Origin: Cerioporus squamosus
Taxonomy: Eukaryota > Basidiomycota > Agaricomycetes > Polyporales > Polyporaceae
Reading direction: 5' to 3'
DNA length: 64,000 nt
Assembly: GCA_022592435.1 (NCBI GenBank)
Contig: JABYQS010000071.1
Span: 62,001-126,000, forward strand
Position numbers and translations under genes: made by a program. The first letter of the stretch is position 1, and the number at the start of each line of letters is the position of its first letter. Below, piece after piece: positions 1 to 9,686 of this stretch. The notes under the pieces are model-generated. The model was not told where the DNA came from, ran no database searches, and worked only from the letters and a program-made list of their open reading frames with translations.

Positions 1-79
1 GCACCTACCGCCCCAGGTCGGGCTTTCCTTCCGCAAGGCAATAGGCAAAGTGGTCTTCTCATCACTCGACAGACAGAAT

Positions 80-711
80 ATGTACAACCAAGAGCGACAG
101 AAGTACGGGCCTTCAGGATTCCTGTTTTTGCGATTATCTTCGGCCAATTGACGTCTTCTTGTAGTGCGCTTCGTGAGGAGCAGCCGGTCGAGTCACGGCC
201 TGCGTTCTTAGATAGTGACGAGGCCCGGGAGTGGTTGCTGGCGAAGCAGGCATTCCGCACCGCGGCGGAGAATATCATTTGCGACGAGAACAAAGTCACT
301 GTACGAAAACTGTTGTCTTCGTATGAAGCGCCCTAGTACTGTCGCTAACCTTGCTTCAGGCCTCCGGAGCACCTGGTGCTATGGCTGTGCTGCAAGAGCA
401 GCACTCGAAAGCCGCCCTTAAGTTCCATATGGCCACTCTTCGTATCCTGGAGGCTTACCGCGATACCATGTTTGTGAGTGGCCTCGTCGATGTGGGCTTA
501 GATGCCGAACTGAACCTTACTATTGCAGTGGACCAAACTTCCCAGTGAGGACGTCACGAGTATGTCGCGTGATGTAGCCATGACTCGCATGCTCGCTTTG
601 GAGAGGAACGAACGGCGTCTGATCCTAGAGTACGAAGCCGCTGTAGCCCTAATCCTCTGTGTACAGGCCGAAGCAGCAAGCTTGAGCTGCACGTTCGCGC
701 CTTCCTGCTAA
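80..711 (+). CDS. Small helical hypothetical protein, four exons, 151 aa
   Basis: I do not recognise this family. Exons 80-102, 165-300, 360-473 and 529-711 join in frame across GT...AG introns of 62, 59 and 55 nt, and sum to exactly 152 codons including TAA. The protein starts MYNQERQ and contains charged, helix-prone stretches (AREWLLAKQAF, ALKFHMATLRILEAY, RNERRLILEYEAAV). No signal peptide or membrane segment is seen. The start rests on the first in-frame ATG; an upstream exon beyond the window edge cannot be excluded. The function is unknown. A short helical protein of this kind could be a gag-like relic of a retroelement, but nothing in the sequence proves that. Confidence 0.55.
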
Positions 712-923
712 CTATTTTTTCGTTCTCCCTCCACTAGAATGTTATCCTAATTGCGCAACAAAGCATCATATGCATGCTTTTTGGAGAAGGTCAACTTTGC
801 GGCTGCCATATATATAATATCAAACGAAACTACCTGGGAAGGCAAGTGCTCGTCGATGTCTAGCTATATAATGATGAAGGACAGGTGATGGACTAATGTC
901 GCAGCAACAACCATCGCCGAAGC

Positions 924-2832
924 ATGGAGCGCACTGACGAGGTACCCAGCCGCATTTCTTCTCCTACCGCCACCGTTTCCTGGCTCCTGCAGTCACCGAG
1001 ACCTGAGGTACCGGTTGGAGATATCGTGCTCCTTTGGCGTGTTCCCTCACGTACATTCATTCGTCCAATCAGGACACGTCATTCCATCCTAGCTTGTGGT
1101 TGTTGGATTCCCCTAGTCATGAACCCGTGAGTGTACAGTCCTACGGTCGTCTCATTCAACCAGGGGACACAACGCTCATTATCAATCGAGGCACGCATGG
1201 CACGAGGCTCTAACCACGCCGCAGACATCTCAATGGCATCTCCCGCACAGGTTCGCATATCTCACTCATGCTGACTAAACTAGAACTTATTCGTCTTCCG
1301 CAGTGGCTTACTGAAGAGCTATCACGATATAGCGGAAGCCCTCCTCTAGAGTCCGTAGTCGAGCCTTATGTCGCGAGATCCGGCGAGGAGGTACGTCCCT
1401 ATGCGCCAGGAACGGGTGATAGATAACTATACGCACACGTCGGCGTTATAGGCAGTACCAGTGAACAGGGAGACAAATGCCCCAGACGCTGAGGATGACG
1501 GCGTAAGTGAACATCTCCACTCCCGACTGGACGGAGACTCACAACGACTTGTAACAGTTACAGATGGAGTTAGATGCGGAGGCAGGACATGGTGACTCAC
1601 CTGTACGCTCTGGCTCTCTATCGCTGCCAGTTATATGTGCTCACAATGATATTTCTTAGTTCGATCCATTCAGGACGGATGTATACCAGCGCCTCGCGCA
1701 AATCCAGGAGAACATCACGCAATTGCACCAGACCCTACAGAACCATCAACGCCACACGGACACACGGCTCGCTGCGATGATGGACTCGCTGCAAGAACTT
1801 GCCAATTCACAAGCAAAGCCTCCGGACGATCCTCGCAGGGCTGGGCCTCGTCGTTCGCGAGAGAAAGGGAAGGACTCCAGAGCCAATTATCTGAGGGTGC
1901 GTGGATCATGTCCGCGGTTTTGGCCCGAGTATCGCTCAGGGCGCCCACAGCGATGCATCCGCAAGCATGTCGGACTCACCTTTGGCTTCCGGGGCACAGA
2001 CTCGTTGCCTAGCCCTCCCTCAGAGCAGGATATCAGAAGCGCCCTCGCGCTCATCGACCATGGAGGAAGACTGCAGAAACCCTATCGTTATGACTGGAGG
2101 AGTCCTCCTACCGCGCTTTACAATGTCTGTGTCGAGAATGCCTTCAGTGCGGACTTCTGGGCAAGCGCGAGAGGCGGTCAATATGATATCACCTTAATCC
2201 CCGAAGACTATCAGAGCCGGGAGCCATTTATCGACGCATACAGACGCTACATGATATATCTGAAGAAATGCTGGTCGGAACAACAGCAGGCCCCATCCGC
2301 AGGCCAGAAGGCAGCCAAGGCAAAGCATTACTCGCGTAACAGCCGGATCGGGACTGTGAGTTGTTCATGAACGAGATGCGAGACAAATGCCGACTCAACC
2401 CAGACTTTTCGCAATAGGCGTGATGCCGCCCAATACCTCCCGATACCTGAATCCTCACAAGTATATGACATCGTCTCGCAAGTAGGTACGGCGGGCATCA
2501 GCTCTGATGAAGAAATATCCACCATCCCAGGACAAGGTCGCCAGTACGCCACCTTCGACAAACCCTGGAGGGCTAGTTCACTCGTTCATCTGTATCGCCA
2601 CCTTGACCTCGTGCATGCCGCCACGAGAAATCCCAATGGTAACCCGATCCGGGTACGCCACCGCACGCTGCGCGTCCGTGAACCATTGAGCGTGCCTAAG
2701 GGGCTTCCGATAGATTGTTACAGCGCATTATTCCTGAACCGCTGCTCCGCCTTAGACAGGCAAATGCTCCGACCTAAACCCCCTGCTGGCGTGGATGAGT
2801 TGTGGATGCGAGTTCAAGGCCATGGGATTTGA
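924..2832 (+). CDS. Agaricomycete hypothetical protein with SSDEE motif, multi-exon
   Basis: An N-terminal acidic region is followed by a coiled coil (VYQRLAQIQENITQLHQTL, exon from about 1660), a conserved middle (RCIRKHVGLTFG, then YDWRSPPTALYNVCVENAF and a YMIYLKKCW segment), and a C-terminal block with GTAGISSDEE, KPWRASSLVHLYRHLD, RNPNGNPIRVRHRTL and FLNRCSALDRQMLRP. I recall this arrangement from a large family of uncharacterised polypore proteins; this is memory, not a search. Introns at 1897-1950 and 2356-2403 keep the frame, the second joining SRNSRIGT to TFRNRRD. Smaller introns lie near 1390-1451, 1503-1557 and 1610-1660. The exon between the MERTDEV start and the WLTEEL exon near 1303 is uncertain. 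No break was found in the conserved part. Stop TGA is at 2830-2832; a spliced C-terminal extension around 2926-3284 is possible. Biochemical role unknown. Confidence 0.65.
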
Positions 2833-4509
2833 TAACATGCATGTGTTGTACTAGTACTTCAATTTCATGATACTTCGTCGAATATCTACGTACTTCCCTA
2901 ACTAACAAGACTGACGCTGCATCAGACCGGCGGAATCGAACACTCGAGGACATAAACAGCCAGCGCCGCAACGTGTCGAACCGCCGAAGGCCCATGCCAG
3001 CCTGTGCTATCAGCCTCCATACTACGCCTGGCGGAGTCGGGATGTCCCGGGGAAAGTTGTCGCTGGCAGAGGTACGATCGAGCGCAGTGCCGGGAGAGGT
3101 ATCAGTCGCACCATTGACGGACGTGACTCCCGGGGACGTCTCCGCCAGGCAGGTTCCAGGCTCGGTTGTTGCGTTTACGGCGCTGACTGAGAAGTACTGC
3201 GAGGTCGTACCCTGCTGCCTTGGAGAGCACCGTGTGATGGGCATGTGTACGCGGGGTGGTAGTACATCAGCGGCGCGTCGATAGATGCATATGTGCACTG
3301 ACACATAGGGGGGAGTCGGTCGATGGACAGCTTCCTGAACATGCCACTGTGCACTGGCAGGTGTCGTCACAGATGGTTCTGCGACACTCTGGACCTGCGA
3401 CAGCGATGGTCAGTAGGTATTCGGGAAGCCCGGAAGGAGAGAGGTGCACTCATCACGCTGAGCTTGAGGTCAGTGGCTCTCGGCACTAGAAGTGCGATAT
3501 CAGCGTGCTGGTGGATGCCAGTTGCGATTTGGCAGTGCGGCCGCGGCACAGCATGTCCCTGAAGCGCGCGTGACGTGTGACGTCTCTTACAGTCTCGGAA
3601 GGTCGATCGCGATGCGCCGGCTGTACTTATCGGAGTCGTCCGACCCTCTCTAATAGTGTCCGTCTATGACTTCTCGTTACTCGAGGTTCATCACCAACGT
3701 CTTCAACGGCGATAGCTATAGGGTCGTCTGACTAGTCTTGCGAGGTTTTAGTGATTGTCGCGATCGTAAGGTGAAGCGAAGAGGCATCCCGCTCGCGAAG
3801 CTGATCATGAGCATAAGTGCTACTGTTTTCGGTGATCTCCGCCCAATATGGGTGTTTGCTGCTGGATTAAGTTGTACTTCCCACCTCCCCACCTCCCCTC
3901 CCCCGCTCTGTTGGAATCTACAACTTATCGCCGCAGGTACGAGCAAGAATCTAGGGTTGGATTACGAGCACAACATGAACGTCGATTGCGCGATGCGCGA
4001 TTGGGCAACTCAACCATATGGTATGGCGTTTCTGTCGTGATGCTAAGCATGTCTTGGCCTCTGACTCGGCCTCCGTCGCTTACAATCTCCCCCATTGTCT
4101 TATATGCGGGTTGAGTGGACCGCGGGTATTTCAGCGCCTTCCTGAGCGAAATCGGTCGGGACCTGTCGGGACTCAACGTGGCATGGTCGGCGTAGCGCTC
4201 AAATCGTCGAGATGACTATCCTGGGTAGTGCTGACGAGTGCCTCCCTATACCAGCCAGCAGAAACCTGTGTTGACGACTCCACGTTCGGACCTTCCAGAT
4301 ATGACAGGCAAGTGGGATACCTGCTTCAAGTGGGATACCTGCTTGATACATATGGTCGCTTCCGACCGATAATCTCGGTATTAGTTGCCATTGACGGCAA
4401 TAGTGGCTTATATGGTAAGTATATTAGCACTCTGCGTGAGACAAGCAAGTGCTGACGGATGTTATAAATTAGCTGGTCTGGCATCCGAAGCAACCTACTC
4501 TCTTCTGCG
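2833..4509 (+). other. Unassigned region between two genes
   Basis: Possible continuation of the upstream gene at 2926-3284, after an acceptor at about 2925, open in one frame with no recognisable domain. At 3890-4215 there is Arg-rich open sequence beginning after a pyrimidine-rich acceptor, also unrecognised. A short tandem duplication lies at 4309-4344. Nothing else in this stretch can be supported. Confidence 0.3.
4309..4344 (+). repeat. Perfect tandem duplication of an 18-bp unit
   Basis: The unit CAAGTGGGATACCTGCTT occurs twice back to back (4309-4326 and 4327-4344) with no mismatch. The unit length is a multiple of three, so it would not break a reading frame. It is probably a recent slippage or repair duplication. 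Confidence 0.9.
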
Positions 4510-6656
4510 ATGGATGAGCCAGCCAGAGGTGCCACGTCTTTGCAGGATGCCAATCGGCGCACCGGCGAAGAGGTATGTCTTCTCTTTAGGCATGATACCC
4601 GCTACAGCTCTAATCCACCATCCAGACCGCCCCTCGCAGCTCATATGGCGCAAGCTATGATTGGGTCTTCGAACACATTCCGTCACACAGTCATCATCCT
4701 CCTCCGGCTCTTCGCCCCTCACTAGCCCCCTCTCCAATCAGCACCATTCCCACGTCTGAGACAAGCTTGATCTCAGGTGTACCGCCACATGCTTCCACTG
4801 GTCAGTGGTCGCTGAGCGCACTGCGGACCGCCAATACGCATACGAGCCGTCACAAGACATCTTGCGCAACCAAAGTACAGGCAGCCGGACCCGACCCCGA
4901 TACAAACCGTCTCGGGCAAGGATCGACCACGGCGGATTTGAAAGTGCAGGGAAACGAGCCAAGACAAGGAGGTCATCAACATCCCAACCTCTCAGTTAGA
5001 TCGGTATGGTCTACCGTAATTGATCTACCCATGGAGTGCTGACGAGCGTGGACATCTTCGGTCGACTTCAGGTAGTCGCTGACGACGATTCTCCGGTCCC
5101 TCCCTCGGCGGTTCAATCCCGAGTACCTCCCTCCAGTCTAGCTGAGGTTCCTCGTGCACCCGCCCGCGCGCTCAGGGGAGAACAAGACATCTCGCTTACC
5201 GAGTTCAATGTACAGCCGTCCGGTGAAAGCCAGGTGAGGAGCAGCGGGTCCACAACCCGGTCCGTTCCTCACAAATCCACACAGGAGCCAACGCAGGGCA
5301 CTTCAGAGGTACGTTTGGTCGCCTCCATTCAACCGTGTTCCACGATCTCTATCCCTGCGTATGTAGCTATCGCACCACTCTGCATTCTCGAGCAGGATGC
5401 CCACCGACACCATCCACGTGCGACATTGTCGGCATATATCCGGATCAGAAGTCGCTGGTTTCACAAATAGATTCCACAATATCATTCGGGAGCTCTACCT
5501 CCCGCGCGAATTCCGAAAGTGGCAGCAGCTTGTCCGGGCTGGCGTCCTCACAGTAGGGTTAGTCCAAGAATTGGTGAGCAACCGGATTCTGTTTTCCCTG
5601 CTCTTTTCTCATCGTCATTTACGTCAAAAATGTAGCACGGGGAAGGCGGCTATGGCACGGGTCAGCTACAGGAGGTCTTACAGAACAGCGGGGACGTCTC
5701 TCCCACCGAGTGGATTTCCGAATGGCTGGACCTGCAACCGCCTACTCGTTTCCAATGCCCGAAGGCATCCGTCGAACATCCCTCAATGCTACTCTATCCC
5801 GCTCACACAGTTCCGCATGAATGGCTACTGTTCTGGACTCGCTCCGGCCATATTGTTTTCCGCACACTGCTCGGCTTGAAACGCTGTTCCCCCAATCCGA
5901 GTAGTCGTGCGAAGCGGTATCTCATGGACCGAAGCGAGTGGGAAGCCTGGGTTAACGACGTTCTCTGGGTTCTTTGCCGGCTAATCGACCTGTGGGTATC
6001 TTGAATCTCCTCCCTGTGCTATCTCTGATATTGAACAGCGCCAAGTTCCGTGGGAGAAGCATCTTCGGAGTACCCACTCATCTCACATCCGCCGCAGAAG
6101 CCTTGCAGAAGTCCTACCTTCATGCCGAGGTACAACAAACGGCGGACGGTTCCTCTGAGTTAGGACGGCGATGGAAAGCGGTGTCCCTTCAGGCGTGAGT
6201 AGGACCCTCCTCACATGTCCCCAGGTCACGCTCACTTGTTTACTTCCGACTGTTGTCCAGTGCTCCGCGAGAGTTGTCCGTCGCCATGTGAGTTTGCGCT
6301 TCCATCCCCGAGCATCGCTCTCACATCATTGTAGCGGGTCAAGTTCTCACAAGAGAAGGTATGACAACGTCGAGAATGTGGGAACGAAGCGTCAGAGGAC
6401 TATGTGAGACTCTGCGAGGTGTACGATCAGACTATCTGACTGATGATGGTTCAGGGCTCCTATGGGAGAGGAAACTAGATATTCATCGAAAGAGAAATCA
6501 TTGGAAGCCAGAGAAGAAGAAGACGGATTATTCGCAGGAGGTGAGGATGTCAAGGATGAAGACGAGGACCGACAGGGCTACGACTATAGGAAGGAGGGGG
6601 AAGTGACTGCGGAGGAAAGCAACGGCGAGAACGCCAACAGTGAAGATGATGAGTGA
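4510..6656 (+). CDS. Lineage-specific paralogue family X, copy 1
   Basis: The function is unknown. The likely start is ATG at 4510 (MDEPARGATSL), followed by a Ser-rich linker. Exons at about 4770-4979 (basic, SAGKRAKTRRSS) and 5042-5309 (Ser/Pro-rich) lead to a conserved core. The core reads IIRELYLPREFRKWQQLV and VLTVGLVQEL, ending at the donor near 5573. After an intron ending about 5636 it continues TEWISEWLDLQP, FQCPKASVEHPSMLLYP, VFRTLLGLKRCSP and WVNDVLWVLCRLI. Further short exons follow (AEALQKSYLHAEVQQ near 6100; YDNVENVGTKRQRTM near 6360-6404). The last exon encodes a strongly acidic tail rich in E and D, ending SEDDE at 6653 with TGA at 6654-6656. A paralogue with the same core lies on the opposite strand at 54317-56092, which argues strongly that both are real genes. 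The basic block might be a nuclear localisation signal; that is inference. Confidence 0.65.
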
Positions 6657-6888
6657 CGGAGCAGTTATATCATGCAGCATATACAGATCGACCCTTGTAC
6701 TGCTGTATACAATGCGATGGTTCTCACATGAGTCACATCCCACTTGCATCTCAACCACCGGCGCGGATGATGCCCGTCATGACTTGCAAACATGTGAAAT
6801 CAGGTGCAAGCTTAGAAACCGAAGGATATCTTCGAAGACTAAAGAGGTTGAGACGAGCCCGAGTGCACTAGTGAATATGTATATTGGA

Positions 6889-7960
6889 GCCGCCGGACGC
6901 TGTCGACGTCGCAAGGCAGACTCCGAAGGTGGCCGAGGGAGCCATGTACGGTTGAGCAGTGCGCGAGTCAGCGACCGCGTCTCGCCGCTGAGAGAGCATC
7001 GCAGCTAACCTCGTAGAATCCATGGGGCGGGGCGGCACCCGAAGCGTAGCAGGTGCTTCGCGCGCGGGGGCGCTCGGTATTCCGCATGCGTCCGGGGCGT
7101 GCGGTCGCAAGCAGCTGCCCATCTGCACGCCGTTCAATGGCAACGGGGAGGAACGTGGAAGCCGGCGCGGGATTGGGTAGGCTGGAAGGACGGCGGTCGA
7201 GCAGTGGACTGGCGAAGATGATGCTCTGACCACGGCTACTAGCAATAGCATAGGTCGAGGGAGCCACGTGCACGAGTCATGATCAGTGCCCATGTCTCGC
7301 CGCCGTAAGAGTATGGCAACTAACCTGGCAGATGACATAGCGCCGCGCAACACTTGAAGCGTAGCAGGTGCTTCGCGGTGCTGCCAGTGGCCCGGGTGCG
7401 GTCGGTGCTCGGCAGCTCCGCATGCGTCCGGGACGTGCGACTGCAAGCCACAGCCGATGTGCACGCCTTGCTATCCCGACGAGAGTAGATGCAGATGCCG
7501 GTGTCGACGAAAGTAGGCTGGCGGAGGACGGGGGACGGGGAGAAGAGCGCTGCGCAGGCGGGATGGCGGAGCGCAAGCAACGTACGGGGCCACGGACGGG
7601 CGCGCGCCCCGCCCCGCCCCTTGCTGACAAAGCCGCACAGCTTCTGGCAGGCGGACCGACCGCCGAGATGCGGTGGCACTTCGACCTGCCCCATATGCAT
7701 GTCGGACTCGCCCGTCTGCTCTCTCTACGACTTGCTAACCTCGGCTTCCTTTCTCTTCTCGGCGACAATCGCAAGCATCCGGATTTGATTCCATTCTCCT
7801 CTCCGCCTGCCATCTATGGCAGCTCGATCTCGTCTCTCCATCTTCTCCCTCGCGCCAACTCCCTCGTCGTCTCATCCCGTCATCCATTCGTGCCACTCGC
7901 TAACGGTCCCCCGCGGCCGGGTTCTGTTGCCGTCGGCCTCGTGTACGGACTTCTACCTGC
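6889..7960 (+). repeat. GC-rich dispersed repeat, copy A
   Basis: Near-identical by eye to 17784-19139 (direct) and 52044-53300 (inverted). It contains two diverged internal units that both carry the phrase GAAGCGTAGCAGGTGCTTCG (around 7044 and 7358), a short array of GACGGGG units near 7530, a GCCCCGCCCC-rich stretch near 7605, and one copy of a ~180-bp block that occurs three times in copy B. Long ORFs cross it on both strands and in several frames, which reflects GC content rather than coding. Compared with copies B and C, the right end diverges at about 7915. No terminal inverted repeats, target duplication or transposase were found, so the class is unknown. Confidence 0.8.
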
Positions 7961-8310
7961 TCCATGAAGTAGCTCGCATCTTCTCGCTAAATGTGGTACG
8001 GGCCTTCGCGTTCTGCCTGTAGCGAGCTCCTTCCATGAAGATTGTATTCCGCTGATCATGATTCCTGATAGCCTCGAGCGCGCTAGGACATCCACTCCGC
8101 CCGGATGAGTAGTTCGGACACAGTAACTTCCCCTCCAGGATGTCACACACAGACATGTGAGCCCTTCATGTGTCTCTCCTTTAATGACAGTTGTTCTTCA
8201 TCGTTACTTGCGAGCCCGACAGGTTGCAATTCAGTATATAGTGCTTGAACTTGCTACCTATCACCATTGCCTCATCCTCGGACTGGATCTCTTCCGCACA
8301 ACCCCTGAGG

Positions 8311-9686
8311 ATGTCCCCGGTTAGTCCTGTTCTTCTATTCGCCCAATACTTGACTGACCGGGTCCCGTTCATAGGTTCCATGTGCCGTTCCTGCAACACG
8401 AGCCTTGTCTATACCACTCATTTCCGGCGCAATCCTCTCGTCTTGCACTCCAGTAACCATCCTCAGACTGCAACGGGTGTGTAGAACGGCTGCCGATGCT
8501 GTACAGGATTACATCGCTCGAGCATTCGATGTGCGCCGCGTATTAGATCGCTTCTTCCCGGACGTGCTGGCGTTCAGGTCTCTGCAGGCACGCACCGGAA
8601 CGCTCATCTCGGGATCGGTGGCCCTGCAGTTCTTTGACCGCGAATTTTACCCTGCATCTGACCTGGATCTATACGTACACATGCGCCATAGGAGAGAGAT
8701 TGGACGTTGGTTCCTGGAACGAGGCTATCAATTTGAGCCAGGACCTCATCAGCCGTCCGAATTTGAAGCGGCGGCCACCGAGGCTCTCTCAGGGCTGGCA
8801 GTGACACCTTACGGAATGCCCGGTATAGCCGCGGTCATGAACTTTACCCGGTGCTGCGACAACCCCGCAGACATGCCCACATATGACGACGCCCCACAGA
8901 AATTGAAAGTTCAACTTATCGTAGCAAGGAAGACACCTATGGAGGTTATTTTGGGTTTCCACTCGAGTAAGTCACCACTGCGGAGGTTTCCTCGTGACAA
9001 CGGCCCTGATGCACACCCAATAGCATGTGTAATGAACGTCATCAGCTTCGAGAAGGCTTACTGTCTATTCCCTCGGGCAACATTGGAAGAGCGGCTATCG
9101 CTCCTCAGTTCCTCGAGCGCAGGGTTCTCAAAACGCCGGCGACAGAGCGTGGCGAAATATGCCATCCGAGGCTTCACCATAATTGAGCGCATTCCGTTCA
9201 CAGATCTTCGTTCTCCCAGGCTCTTTCCTTTGGGATGGCGATGGATTGATGACAGTTCGTCATGGGTGATCCCTCTTGATACCACTGATGTAGCCCCTCC
9301 GGCCTCCTCAAACAAAAGAAGTTCGCCGCTCCTGCACGATCCGGTGGTCGTGTGCAATTGGGAGGTGCGATACACACCATGCAGAGGGGTGGTCATGCAT
9401 TATGTTGTTGCGAAGTCGGAATTACTTCGCTACCGATACCTCATCGGCGATCCAGACTTGGCCGGGAAGCTGGAGAGGCATTTTGCCGCCAAGCTCATAG
9501 AAGAACGATACAAACATAGGGCGGAGTTGGACGTATGGCAATTGTACGTGAATTACCGTCGAATACTGTTCATATTCTGGCTGACAATCACGCAGTCACG
9601 ACCGTGATATGCCTGACCTGTGCCGTGCCTTTCTGGCGCAACTCGCCCGGCGGCAGTTGAGCTGCATGCGGAGCATAGCTAAGTAG
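8311..9686 (+). CDS. F-box-like protein with nucleotidyltransferase-like motif, 422 aa
   Basis: Exons 8311-8319, 8375-9543 and 9596-9686 sum to exactly 423 codons with TAG at 9684-9686. The first exon is only three codons (ATG at 8311), so the start could lie further upstream. Residues about 10-45 look like a degenerate F-box helix pair (SGAILSSCTPVTILRLQRVCRTA). Next comes TGTLISGSVALQFFDR, then YPASDLDLYV. A Gly-Ser pair followed by an Asp-x-Asp is the catalytic signature of the nucleotidyltransferase fold. I recall this combination as a common, uncharacterised Agaricomycete family. The third acidic residue cannot be placed by eye, so activity is unproven. A C-terminal fragment of a paralogue is at 59105-59420. 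The ORF is intact, unlike much of its surroundings. Confidence 0.75.

Noticed and set aside
2774..3370. 198-codon minus-strand ORF
   Set aside because: Overlaps the conserved C-terminus of the SSDEE gene on the other strand and has no recognisable features.
7283..7967. Long ORFs (126-199 codons) on both strands in repeat copy A
   Set aside because: Open in several overlapping frames at once because the DNA is very GC-rich; the same happens in copies B and C, and the translations are Arg/Pro/Ala-rich without domains.
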